A model generated the notes under the pieces. The model saw nothing but the letters and a program-made list of their open reading frames with translations. It was not told the DNA's origin and made no database searches. Positions 26,601-39,259 of a stretch of DNA of 64,000 nucleotides are shown piece by piece (position 1 is the stretch's first letter; each line of letters opens with the position of its first letter). A program made the position numbers and the translations under genes. This stretch comes from Lunularia cruciata. Its lineage: Eukaryota; Streptophyta; Marchantiopsida; Lunulariales; Lunulariaceae. The stretch spans positions 55,260,841 through 55,324,840 of the forward strand of contig OX419762.1 of NCBI GenBank assembly GCA_948567375.1. Reading direction: 5' to 3'.

Positions 26601-27743
26601 CCCGTTCTTCGAACGGCTTCTGCTCTCATATACCAATATATTAATGAGTTTCCCCAGCTAATTCCCTCCCTATTATTTTCCCTTCGCTCTTTGCCTGATT
26701 CGTAGGACCTCTGGTGTATACAGTGTACCTACCAGACTCCAGCCCACTTTTTTACTTTTATTGTCCACGCACTGCTTACTGGCAGTCTTTTACATAGTGT
26801 TACCTATTTTTCGCAGTCGTTTGCATAGAGTTCTCGATTTCACGGTGGTTTGCTAGTCTGTTAGCCATATGGTATTGTCAATTTGTTTCAATTATGCTTT
26901 TGCTTCAAGTTACATTCGATGCATGCTACAATTCTGGATGTCTCACTATTCTAGCATTGTGAATCATGTACATCTTGCTCACCGATCATTTACATTTCAT
27001 GAGTTCTGGATAACCCGTTCCAAGAACGGCCACTGTTCCCGTATACCTATACATTAATGAGTTTCATGAGTTTTCGAGCAGAAACTCGGTATGAGGGGTA
27101 CTGGCAATTGCTCAGCTACTTCGGCACTGCGTGAGGCACTGATGAAGTCACAGGTGTTTTCGTGAAGGTTTACTATGGCCGCCTTCTGCTTCCCTTTATT
27201 GTTTAGCATTCTCAGGACTCAAGCGTCCATAGCGCTTGTTGCAATATACTTTATATCCTGTCCTTTTTTGCTTCGCGCTCCTCACCCTGTTATACTTCGA
27301 CAGGTTTCTGCAGCCACACCATCCTATAGCTCTCGCATTGTTCCACTCCTCCATTCCCCAGCTAATTCCCTCCCTATTATTTTTCCTTCGCCCTTTGCCT
27401 GATTCATGGGACCTCTGGTGTATACAGTGTTCCTACTCTGACTCCAGCTCACGTTTTTTATTTTTATCGTTCACGCACTGCTTACTGGCAGTTTTTTACA
27501 TAGCGATACCTATTTCTCGCAGTCATTAGCATAGAGTTCTCGATTTCATGGTGGTTTACTAGTCTGTTAGCCATATGTTATTTTCAATTTGTTTCAATTA
27601 TGCCTTTGCTTCAAGTTACATTCGATGCATTCTACATTATGGATTTCTCACTATTCTAGCATTGTGAATCATGTACATCTTGCTTACCGATCATTTGCAA
27701 TTCATGAGTTCTGGATAACCCGTTCCCATGGGAACGCTTCTGT

Positions 27744-27817
<74 letters not shown>

Positions 27818-30800
27818 ATTTCTCGCAGTCTTTTGCATAGAGTTCTCGATTTCATGGTGGTTTACTAGTCTATTATATATATACCTCGTATACCTATATA
27901 CCTAGTATACCTATTTCTCGCAGTCGTTTGCATAGAGTTCTCGATTTCATGGTGGTTTACTAGTCTGTTAGCCATATGTTATTGTCAATTTGTTTCAATT
28001 ATGCGTTTGCTTCAAGTTACATTCGATGCATTCTACATTGTGGATTTCTCACTATACTAGCATTGTGAATCAAGTACATCTTGCTTACCGATCATTTACA
28101 CTTAAATGAATTTTGGATAACCCGTTCCCAGAACGGCTTCTATTCTCGTATACCAATATACCTCGTATACCTATAGAGGTATATATATATGAGAACGGTT
28201 CTTCACTTAACACGAGGCTGCATTAGCCTCTGTCGTTTGCCCTATCGCAAGTTCCCCTTATTTCTTCTCAGTACTCTTTACTTGCTTCTCTGTTCGCGAG
28301 GGTTTCTCTTGCTGGGTTTGCTGGGTTGGGGTTTTTGGGGTTTCTCCCGCTGTCCTTTCTTGTTGCAGCATTGACGTTTTTTGCTCCCCGCTCGTGGTTT
28401 GCTGGGGTCTCTCCCACTGGTCCTTGCTTGTGAAGGATAGCAAGTTTTTTTGGCTCCCCGCTTGTCCCTTCCCTTGCAGCACTGCACTTTCTTGCAAGGA
28501 GGTTTATTTCGCAGGTCCCTCCCCGAGCAGTGCTGAGTTTTCTTACGAGGATGTTTATTTCGCTGATTTCGCTGCTGTTTATTTCCTTGATGCTTCCTGT
28601 ATCTCACTACTTCGGTTTATTTCGCTGGTCCTTTCCCGTGCAGCGCTGCGTTTTTCTTATAATGATGTTTATTTCGCTGATGCTTATCATATCTCACTAT
28701 TTCTGAGCAGCACTGTAGGGGCACTGTAGGGGAGCAACCGAGTTTGCCTTGGCACTCATGAGTTTTCGAGCAGAAACTCGGTATGAGGGGTACTGACTCT
28801 AGCTCAGCTACTTCGGCACTGCGTGAGGCACTGATGAAGTCGCATGTGTTTTCATGGAGATGTACTATGGCAGTCTTCTGCTTCCCTCAGCTGTTTGGCT
28901 TCTCTGGACTCAGGCGTCCATAGCGCTTGCTGCGATATATCGATATCCAAGTCCTCGGATGCTTTGCTCTTCTTCCCTCGTTCTCTGAGCGATTTATACT
29001 TCCTGTGCTCTGTCTCATCCACCTTCTCCGATTTTCGTTTCCTGACTCAGCTCTTCCTTGACCCGTGATATTTACAGACTCTTACTTGTCTCTTGCCACC
29101 AGTTCATCTCCATCCTTTTCAGCTGTCCGTTTCTTCCTGTTGTACTTATTTTTCTACTTATGTGGGAGGACTGTCTCCGTTTCTTTGCAGGCTGCATCTC
29201 AAATGTGCAAGTTGCTATCTAATGGTTTCCACGTAACAGTTATTTTGCCTGTCATTTGATGATGTTTCTCATCTAGATATGCTGGTGTTTCAATATGTTT
29301 ATTTCGATTAAGCCATTGCTGCAGGTTACCTTCGATGCATTCTAACTTCGGGATTTCATACTACTCTAGCCTTGCATGGAGCTTACCTTATGGAGTGTTG
29401 CGTATCATGTACATATGGTTTATCGCTCATTTGCACTTCATGAGTTCTGGATAACCCGTCCCCAGAATCGCTTCTGTTCTCGTATATATAGGAACGGCTT
29501 CCGTTCTCATATACCTATATATACGAGAACAGAAGCCATTCTGGGAACGGGTTACCTGGAGGCCTGTATACCACACTGTTATTTGGGAGTCCTTCTTGAC
29601 TTCTGAATTCATATATATCCTGTATACTTCACCTTCACCTTCATTCACTTCACCTCTGCTTTTCCTGCTTCAGCTTTCCTACTCATCCCCTTCCCATGCA
29701 GCGCTGAAGTTTTCTTGCTCCACTCTCGTATCACTAGCGAACCTCTGCTTGACTATTTCTCATTGTTGTGTCCTGGACTTTCTCTCTACTAGTGAATGTT
29801 TGTGATTTCAGGGATCCATCAGGTATGTCTCGATTTCTTCCCTCATCTTACTCATGTGGATTCTTTTCTTTCTGGACTGATCCTCATTATACGGCTAAGA
29901 CTCCAGTGCTTAAGTGCATGCCTGCAATTTTGCTTGCCCTTGCTTTCCACCTCTGTTCTTTTTGACATTCCCATTACTTTTGAGCAGCACTTTAGGGGAG
30001 CAACCAGAGTTTGCCTTGGCACTCGTGAGTTTTCAAGCAGAAACTTGGTATGAGAGGTGCTGACAATTGCTCAGCTACTTCGGCATTGCGGGAGGCACTG
30101 ATGAAGTGACAGGTGTTTTCGTGAAGGTTTACTATGGCTGCCTTCTGCTTCCCCTTTGCTGTTTAGCGTCTCAGGACTCAAGCGTCCATAGCGCTTGTTG
30201 TGATATACTTTATATCCTGTCCTTTTTCGCTTCACTCTCGTTACCCTGTTACACTTCGACAGGTTTCTGCAGCCACACCATCCTGTAGCTCTCGCATTGT
30301 TCCACTCCTCCATTCCCCAGCTAATTCCCTCCTTATTAATTTTCCTTCGCTCTTTGCCTGATTCATGAGACCTCTGCTGTATACAGTGTTCCTACCCTCC
30401 AGCCCACGTTTTTTATTTTTATTCTTCATGCACTGCTTACTGGCAGTCTTTTACATAGTGTTACCTATTTCTCGCAGTTGTTTGCATAGAGTTCTCAATT
30501 TCATGGTGGTTTACTAGTCTGTTAGCCATATGTTATTCTCAATTTGTTTCAATTATGCCTTTGCTTCGAGTTACATTCGATGCATTCTACCTTATGGATT
30601 TCTCACTATTCTAGTATTGTCTATTATGTACATCTTGCTTATTGATCTTTTGCACCTCATGAGTTCTGGATAACCCGTTCTGGGAACGGCTTCTGCTCTC
30701 ATATACCAATATACCTATATATATGGCACTCATGAGTTTTCGAGCAGAAACTCGGGACAAGGAGTACTGACAATTGTTCAGCGACTTCGGCACTGCGTGA

Positions 30801-31601
30801 GGCGCTGATGAAGTCGTTGGTGTTATCGTGGAGGTTTACTATGGCCGCCTTCTGCTTCCTTCATTTGTTTAGCGTATCCGGACTCCAGTGTCCATAGCAC
30901 TGGGAGTGATATACTTTATCCTGTCCTCTTACGCTCCGCTATAGTTACACTCTTACATTTCTACCCGTTTCTGCAGCCATAATCGCGAAATGCCTGCTAC
31001 ATCCACACATTCCTGTACTATTTCACTCCCTAGTTTTTTCCCTTCGCTCTCTGATTGCTTCTTGCCTCCCCCACTCCATCCCACGTTCTTCATCTTCATC
31101 TGCGCACTGTATCCTGGTGGGCTCTTATAGCAAGTTTTCTATTCCTCTCGCGTCATCCACGCACTGCATCCTGGCGGGCTCTTACAGCACATCGCACGTT
31201 TCCTATGCCTCTCGCTTTTGGTTGCATTGCTGCTCTCTGACTTCATTATTTTTTATTGGGGAACTCTTACATCAAGCTCTCTAACCCACACTCGCGTTGG
31301 CCTTGCTGCTCTCGATTTCAACGTTGGCCTTGCTGCTCTGGATTTCAACTCCGTTATTGTCCATTAGCAGTACTGTGTTCTCAATTTCTTGTACTTATGC
31401 CTTTGCTACAGGTTACTTTTTTGCATCTATACTTTTGCTGCAGGTTATTTTAGATGCATTTTACACTAAAGCTTTCATACTACACTAGCACTGTAATTCA
31501 TGTAAATGTTGTTTATCGAATATGTGCACTTGTGCACTTCATGAGTTCTGGATAACCCGTTCCCCGGAACTGCTTCTGCACTCATTTACCAATATAAATA
31601 A

Positions 31602-31649
<48 letters not shown>

Positions 31650-34600
31650 GATTTCTTTACATCGCATAGCCTTTCAGATTATTACTGTTGCTGCCCTTTG
31701 TTTGGACTTGAAGCTTCATTCGGTACAGCTTTTCCCTTCCCCTGAGTGGCACTGTTGGAAGCACCAGCGTTTGCCTTGGCATGAGTTTTCGAGCAGAAAC
31801 TCGGTATGAGGGGTACCGACTCTAGCTCAGCTACTTCGGCACTGCGCGAGGCACTGATGAAGTCGCATGTGTTTTCATGGAGACAGACTATGGCCATCTT
31901 CTGCTTCCCTCAGCTGTTTGGTTTCTCTGGACTCAGGCGTCCATAGCGCTTGCTGTGATATATCGTTATCCAGTCCTCGGATGCTTTGCTCGGCTTCCCT
32001 CCTTCTCTGAGCGATTTCTACTTCCAGTGCTCTGTCTCATACACCTTCCCCAATTTTCGTTTCTTGACTCAGATCTTCCTTGACCCGCGATATTTACAGA
32101 CTATTACTTGTCTCTTGACACCAGTTTATCTCCATCCTTTTAAGCTGGCCGTTTCTTCCTGACGTATTAATTTCTCTACTTATGTGGGGGGTCGGTATCC
32201 GCTTCTGTGTAGGCTGCATCTCACATATGCGTGTTGCATAATGGTTCCCAAGTGACATTTACTTTGCCTTTCATTTGATGATGTTTCTTCTCTATACATC
32301 CCGGTGTTTCAATATGTTTGTTTAGATTATGCCATTGCTGTAGGTTACCTTCGATGCATTCTAACTTAGGGATTTAACACTACTCTAGCATTGCGTGTAG
32401 CTTACCTTCCATGCATTCTACCCTCGGGATTTAATACTACTAGCGTTGCGAATCATGTACATATTGCTTACCGATCATTTGCACTTCATGAGTTCTGGAT
32501 AACCCGTTCTGGGAACGGCTTCTGTTCTCATATACCTATATATTAATGTGGGTTGAGGACGTAACGTGATGGGTTAATGTGGTGAGAGACTATAGTGGTG
32601 TTGTTTCCAAATTTCTATCACTATTTAAGTTCTCGCTCCGAAGGTTGCTAGTCAGCTTATCTATGTTACGGTGAGATTTTTGAAAGAAGCATGTCTATGT
32701 ACCAGTGAGGCATTCCCTCGTTTTCACGATGGGGCAGGCGGGTGAACTGGTTTCCATAATGAATTATTTGTTATCAGGATTAAGGACGTAAGCACACTCA
32801 CATACCACTGCATCATCTAGTAGTGGTTAAAGAACCGAACCACACTCATCTGACGTTTGAATGTAGATTAAGTATGGTTCTTGTTAGTAAAACTCGTTAG
32901 CGAGTTAGCCGTCCCAGTATCTTCCGAGGGCTCTTAAACTACGTGAGCGTCGACTAAACTGGCTCTTAGCAAATGTTTGCGAACTTCTGAATTCTCCTTA
33001 GAATGCAGTTGAGTTCGTACCTCGTAACTTAATTGAAGGTTTAACTTCGTGCGCAGGAGGTGGATTATGAGACACGTCAAGAACATATGCGAGAGTTCCG
33101 GAGACATCCCCATCGCACCCTTGCAATGCCGTCTTTGAGACCCGAGATGCGATACCGACCAGATCTTGAAAAGTTCACGTTCCAGATGTTAGCCATGTAT
33201 CAGTCCTTGATCCCTCCAGAAGAAGAAGAGCGGAAGAGGCGACAGTTTTTGTCTCACCTGGACCAGCTGGTAGCTCGCGAGTGGCCCGGAGCTCGTCTTT
33301 TTCTATTTGGATCTTGTGCTAATGCATTTGGAGTATGCAATAGTGACATTGATGTTTGTCTCTCTATCAATGACGATCAGCTTAGTAAGGCTGATCTAGT
33401 TCTGAAGATGGCGGCTATTTTGCGGTCTGATAACATGCAAAATGTTCAGGTATGTTACGTCCTAGGCTGGTTTGGTCGTTGGATCAATAAGTTTAAGATC
33501 CTTCCCGTAGACTGTGACTTTTATAATCATGGTGTGTTAGCTTGCACTTCGCACCCGTTGCAATACATGTAGATTTATGTAGGTGTTTGCCTATTTGCGG
33601 ATAATGCGGATGGAACAGAAATTTAATGTGACAACAATATACATGAGAGCGTGCTTTCTATCAACAGTTCACGTATGTTCTTATGGTGTCTTCTTTTGGT
33701 CTTTTGACAGGCCTTGACACACGCGCGTGTGCCGATCGTGAAGTTTACAGAATCCACAACTGGCATATCTTGTGATATTTGTGTCAATAACATGCTGGCA
33801 GTTGTCAATTCCAAACTTCTGCATGACTATTCCCAGATTGATGTACGTTTGCGTCAGCTGGCGTTCTTGGTCAAACATTGGGCCAAACGCCGCCAAGTGA
33901 ACGAAACTTACCGGGGCACACTCTCCAGCTACGCGTATGTCCCTCAGGCTTGTTTTGGTTGCCGTAGTACTCTGCTGTTTCAGCAGCTGAAACTTGCATC
34001 GCTCTTGTCAATGCTGTTTATAAAGCTGTTCTTCTAGATTTTCTCTTCCGGCAGTAAGTTCTTTGCACTACAGTAGCCACTGCGAATTAATGAATATAAG
34101 TTTCCTCGTTGTACACCAATTGACCTTCTTTCTGATCCTTGTGTTGGCCCGATTTTCAGATACGTGCTTATGTGCATTCATTTCCTCCAACAACGTAAGC
34201 CTGCTATTCTGCCATGCCTGCAGGTAAACCACTCATTAAGTTCCTGGTCTAAAGGTCGGCGGTCTTGTCTTCATCGCCAGCTATCTATCTGTTAATTGAT
34301 GGAGAGGTTCACTAGATGGAACAGCAAATTTTAGAGTGTAATCTTATTTTTACCAGATCATGCCTCTGCAATTCAGTATTTACTAACAAAGAGTGGTTCC
34401 ATTGATTATTTTTACTCTCCTTTTGGTCGTCTTCCAGATCAGATTTGCAAGTCCCCTCCCGAGGATGATTGTATCAGAGCAACACTGTTTATTGCTCTAA
34501 TTACGCATGTTTTACTTCGCAGGACATGAGGCCAACCTATAGGGTGACCGTTGGCAACATTGAGTGCGCATATTACGATCAAATTGAGACTCTGCAGACG

Positions 34601-35053
34601 TTCGGTGCTAATAACAAGGAAACTCTGGGGGAGCTGTTGACATCCTTCTTTGAGTATTGGGCTTTCCGCCATGACTACACCAGAGCGGTGATATCAGTTC
34701 GTACAGGGGGCTATCTCAGGTATGTAGATTTCAAAATAGTACTCATCCTACCGTGCCTTTCTTGGACTTCATTTGAATAATTTGAGTTTATATTGATTTG
34801 CATATTGTAATGCTCTCCCGTGCACTTGTGGAACTCCAGCAAAGATGAGAAAGAATGGACTAGGCGCATTGGCAATGAGCGACATCTTATATGTATTGAG
34901 GACCCATTGGAGGTTGCACACGACTTAGGACGAGTGGTTGATCGTCATAGCATACGTGTACTTCGCGATGAATTCCATCGGGCTGCTAAAATTCTGCGTC
35001 ATGACCTGAACCCATGCACCACACTTTTTGAACCTTTTGTCCGAGAGAAATAG
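23637..35053 (+). CDS. URT1: UTP:RNA uridylyltransferase 1 (terminal nucleotidyltransferase)
   Basis: Adds uridines to 3' ends of deadenylated mRNAs and small RNAs; in Arabidopsis it works with decapping factors in P bodies. Exons: 23637-25952, 33057-33449, 33711-33934, 34160-34223, 34523-34719, 34840-35053; one frame of 1135 aa. Exon 1 (residues 1-772) is a disordered, Gln/Ser/Gly-rich region with polyQ runs and several GW/WG dipeptides. Exons 2-6 encode the catalytic module: FGSCANAFG with Gly-Ser at about 857-858, SDIDVCL with Asp869 and Asp871, third Asp925 in ISCDICVNN, then a PAP/25A-associated domain with [36 protein letters not shown] and [14 protein letters not shown]. These blocks match Arabidopsis URT1 closely. 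The start follows an in-frame TAG at 23610. The 7.1-kb first intron separates the disordered and catalytic parts and is packed with repeats. Confidence 0.95.
27749..27816. repeat. (TA)n microsatellite
   Basis: About 33 uninterrupted TA dinucleotides directly follow the TTCTGTTCTCATATA tail of an intronic repeat unit. This suggests the tract grew from the unit's own ATATA terminus. Confidence 0.95.
29449..29556. repeat. Long near-perfect foldback (about 40-bp arms)
   Basis: Arm 29449-29490 and arm 29516-29556 are inverted copies of the tail motif (GGATAACCCGT, AGAATCGCTTCTGTTC, CGTATATATA) differing at only a few positions. The 25-nt loop between them itself contains GAACGGCTTCCGTTC, a second hairpin. 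It lies in URT1 intron 1, so the transcript could form a long imperfect duplex. Confidence 0.85.
31590..31648. repeat. (TA)n / TAAA microsatellite
   Basis: ATAAATAAATAAATA passes into about 20 TA repeats directly after the tail of the fourth intronic repeat unit, paralleling the tract at 27749. Confidence 0.9.
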
Positions 35054-38000
35054 CCCCCAAACTCTCCAATCCATCAACCCGCATGAAGAATGGACTTCAG
35101 GACCCGATTGCCGCCAATCATGTAATGGCAGTTGGTGTTGGAAGCTCAGAGTATACATATTGTGGGTTTATGGCCGGGAGTGTGTCGGGGTGTATGGAAA
35201 GAGGAGATTAGATTCCTCAATGATTGCATGAAGTGAGCCAATGGCGTACGTGCCTCACAGTAAAGCTTTGTACAGAATCACCTGTTATCTAGTTTCAGGT
35301 AGGGAGTAAACCGGCATCGTCCTATTTCTCATCAGCCAGATTACCGTTCTGGTCAACCACATAGTGAAATTTTCATAGCTTCAGGTTGTGACATCCAGAT
35401 TTTAGGTGCTGGTGGCGGAGTCTGTACCCTTTTTTCCAGCCTGAGAAGTAGGGAGGTTATTTTCCCTTCAACAAGGAAGATGCGAATAATTGGGTCAATT
35501 TTCTTCGCGTTTTGCGGCTGGATACCCTCAAGAAGTGTTTGCTTGTATATAGATGGGAAAGGTCATAAGAATTGGTACTTTGGCCCGTCAGTTGGATCAG
35601 GCACATTTGGGATGGAAGTCTTCGAAAACTGCTTTTGGAAGGCAGGCAGGCAAGCGACAGGCTGTGATTGGAGTAACCTTCGGAGCGGGTTTGGAAGACA
35701 GATGTTTGGCTAGTTGCAGCTATTGGCAAGATGGCAGGTGGGAATCTGGAAGAGGAGAAAGACAGGGTTGGTTGTGCTGGCTCATCACTAGCTTGACTAA
35801 GTTTTGATGTTGCAGCTAACTCATCAGTAGGCACCCATTGAACTTTCTAATTTGGTAGGAACGTGTGCTCCATGTTAAAGTTTTACCAGCAGAAATCGCA
35901 ATGAGATACTTCAAACTTCATGTCTGTCTGGGTAGACGGGAGTGCAGATCTAATCAGCAGCAACTGACCGTAGATATGTAGATGTTCTTACTCCAGACAT
36001 GATGTATGTTTGCTGGTATGTGGACACCTCAGTAATCACTTAGCCTCGAAACTAGTCAGTGAAAGCACTGCCCACCGGTCGGGTGTCCCATGATAGAGCT
36101 CTACACAAAATAGAAGGCATCAACCCTGAAGTGGGCAGTTCTTGGGTTCTGGCATAAAGTTATTCCACTTTGAGTAAATTTGTAGTAGAATCTGTGTATG
36201 TTGTCATGTAGCTAGCGGTTTTTGAACACCCAAGCCGCTCAGCCGGGTTGTTAGTAAGGACATAGTGCCGAAAGGAGAGAAGGCGGGGGCGGCACTCTTC
36301 ATATTGCTCATGGAATCAACCTTTCCAGTTTTACACCTACAGCAAGCATGTTGTAAAGCTGGATCATAATAAGTCCCAGTTGTTCCAGTTTAGGGTACTT
36401 ATGTTACTCACTATCGCCAGGGTCTATTTCATGATTATAACAGGACAGACTCACTTATTAGTGATTCTTCAATCAAAGGACATTGAACTATCAAACTGGA
36501 CCGTGAAGCAGATTGTCTACATCGTGTTGTTGGCTTGGTCGAGAGCAGTTCGACTGAACAGAGCCCGTGGCGCCAGCTTTACATTGGTGTTCTGAGTGTA
36601 CTTAGGTCCTGAAAACAAGGGATGTCCGTTATCGTGGAAGATATTCTGAGAAGTGACATACTTTCTTTACTGTCCGCATCGTCGTATCTTGTGTTTATTA
36701 GTCTCGTCGAACTGAGCTGTAGAGGCTTTCTGCTTTCCATAACAGACATTTCACTTTCTCACTACCAGGGCCCTTGCCAAGATGTTCTTGCAGATATCTC
36801 TACTCTCCCCTTCTGTTGGATTATGCCTGGGTCATCTGAATAATGTGAACGCGCACACGAAAGTGGAGGATCTGACGTCGAAAGGATATCAAAGCATCAA
36901 TGTTGGTGTTTCGAGCCTGTATATGACATGCGAAGATGATCTAACGTCATCTATCTTCGGTTGGGTTAAATGAACGTTTTCTAGGAAAATTTGTAAAGAT
37001 GTCCAGTAGGGTCGACAGGGCCTCCCACTTGTGAAGACTATTGGTGGAACCCGGTTCGTTTTGTCATGTACCCGAGCTGAATGTTTTCTGGACAACGGCG
37101 TGTTGTTGTCGCCATGTTTTGTATTCATCTAGAGACTCGTCTTGAGCATCTCCAACCGAGAGTGCATGGGATTTGTCCTACTTCTACAGATCGGAATCGG
37201 ACGCGAGTTAGTCCTTGGAGGGAGTTTTTACGGAACATCCATTCAAATAGGTTATTACTGGGTAGATCTATCTACTGACATTCGTCTTCCCGTGACTCCG
37301 CCATACTTCCCACACGATCTCTACAGGAGGATCCAGGGTGTTCCAGAACGAATGGCTAATATCTAGTTAATCAAGCATTGGCTATCTTGTACGATTTTCT
37401 GTCCGTCTTACGGCGCTCCGCAGCGCGGTTCTTGAAATCCGTCTCTCTAGTTCGTTCAGAAATTCCTCGCCGTGCTCACTGGCGAGTGGTGGCCGCCAAC
37501 CAGCAGTGAGTGAAGTCGGCGTAGACATCCGTAGCGATAACGGGGTGACAGAATGCTGTCCATGCTTGCACGCTCGTTAACCTAATTTTACCGCGCTCGC
37601 AACATCTGACGAGTATGCGACCACCTTATCATCCCCGGGCCGGTCTCGTTGAAGACAGATATCGCGAGCACTGTTATCTTACGAGACTTCTACAACGAAT
37701 CCCAGGAGGAGCAAACCAAATTACCATGTGAATTGTAGGTGGACTACTGCAAACTGACTTTCAATCTTCTGGCAAGGGATATGGCGGCGGAATAGTGTTA
37801 TTATAAGTGGTGTCCTTTCCTAAGCCATGATTATGACTGATGAATACGGCCCCAGCAGGGCTCTGCCGGTCGACATGTATCTACGTAAGTGCAGCATGTG
37901 GACAGCTTGCATGGTGTTGCGTGGTTTCCATCCACGTAAGAGCAACTATGTGCGACAACCTGCGTGATTGTCGTATGGTTCTCAACTACTACGTAATTGC

Positions 38001-39259
38001 AAGAATGTGCGACGACTTGCGTGATTGTCGCATGGTTTTCAACTACGTAAGTCTGAAGCCGGGCGAGAACGTGCATGATGTATGGATCTATAAATGAAAC
38101 TTGCATGGCCTGAAAGCGTGTTAAACAACCATGCAATTGTCGTAGTTCAATCCATCGTCACATAGAGTTTACAAGTTGTCGGATAGTGAAAGATTTGGTT
38201 TATGTTCAGCTTTTCTGGTCTTCGCCTCTTGACAAACTTGCTTTTCAACCTGTCCTCTTGGTACGGAGAAAAACTTCGTTTGAATGTGGGCACTTTTCCC
38301 CGCGGTCGTCCACTTTGTCGGTAATGTTTCCTGCAGAACCGCAGTGCTTTCTTTCTGACACAAAAAGTAAGAAAGGGACGCTCTCCTCATGAATCTAATC
38401 GAACGCGGGCCTTTCTGGACACAAATTTTAAACATCTTTAGTACCATCTGTACGACGACATTCGAAATTGCTGAACGGTACAAGAGAAGTGAAGCAGAGA
38501 ATACCATGCGGACATTGATTCTGTTGACTTCTTTGCCTCTCAAGCTCGAAGCCAGTCGCTCTAGCTGATTCGTCTAGTCTTATCAATGTCGTACGTGTAG
38601 GTAATTTTCCAAGTAGGTTAGGAGATAAACGCACGTTCACAGAACTATGTGAATATGTATTTTATTCGCAGGTGTTCACGGCTCTACTACCTTGTAGCTG
38701 AGCGTATCGTTAAGGAAAGCTTTACATCTTCAGGGATACTGTACAAGTGAAATCTACAATTACAACGTGTCCGAACTATACTTCTTTTGTTCAATGGCCC
38801 ACTACTTGGATAAGGCTGTAAGAACGTTTACTCAAAATTTTCTCTCCGCACCAAAGAAAATAGTCTCATCGGTTGGATATTGCGAGCAGATGCCATGGCG
38901 TCGTTATCCCATGTCTCTACTGAGTTTGTACCATCCAAATCATCAGCGAATCGCAGAGCTTGTCTTTGAAGTAATATGGTGGTGAAACGCTGAGCTGCAG
39001 TGGTGACACCAGGCACCAAGTCGAGAAAAAAAGGCCAGCTCTCTTGACTGAAAGCCAGAATTTCTGCAATGACATTGCAAAGAAAAGATCCCGTAGTTAG
39101 TTCTCATGACTTGTAGCATGGGCCATGCGTCAATACCGCAAAACGTTTTTGCACTGAAGAAAAAATATATCTTCCGATGATCCGCTGCTAAGAAATGATA
39201 GACAGGTTAGGTACAGCAGCCACTCAGAAATTTCCGAGCACTATCCTGCATTGTACCCT
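35054..39259. other. Convergent intergenic region between URT1 and the ABC1 kinase
   Basis: Both neighbouring genes end here, so it holds two 3' UTRs and no expected promoter. The many short ORFs on both strands overlap each other and resemble nothing. The only clear structure is a minisatellite at 37882-38050. From 35054 to about 35900 the DNA keeps a gene-like composition and is likely URT1 3' UTR. Confidence 0.5.
37882..38050 (+). repeat. Short minisatellite, about 51-57-bp unit, three copies plus partial
   Basis: Units start at (C/T)ACGTAA at 37882, 37933, 37990 and 38044 (partial). Copies 2 and 3 share ATGTGCGAC, ACTTGCGTGATTGTCG-like and ATGGTT(T/C)TCAACTAC; copy 1 is more diverged. 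Each unit begins with the hexamer-palindrome TACGTA or a variant. Confidence 0.8.

Larger units (their letters stand above)
26580..32550 (+). repeat. Array of 0.7-0.85-kb repeat units inside URT1 intron 1
   Basis: A head motif beginning GAGTTTTCGAGCAGAAACTC occurs at 27068, 28760, 30027, 30734 and 31783. A tail motif TTCTGGATAACCCGTTC, followed by a GAACGG-containing hairpin and CTTCTG(T/C)TCTCATATACC, occurs near 26588, 27003, 27709, 28112, 29445, 30664, 31553 and 32491. Head and tail alternate to give five head-to-tail units (27068-27750, 28760-29560, 30027-30710, 30734-31600, 31783-32545) plus three tail-only remnants. Two subfamilies are visible by the sequence after the head: ACAATTGCTCAGC or ACTCTAGCTCAGC. 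(TA)n or ATA-rich tracts follow most tails. All copies have the same orientation as the gene, and no coding domain was found. Confidence 0.85.

Noticed and set aside
28189..30288. Several ORFs of 60-110 codons on both strands of the URT1 intron
   Set aside because: They fall inside the repeat units, are not conserved between copies, and have stops at different positions.
27068..32550. CRISPR-like or Helitron interpretation of the intronic repeats
   Set aside because: Units are hundreds of bases long in a plant nuclear gene, with no spacer regularity, and no 5' TC or 3' CTRR ends could be placed next to the tail hairpin.
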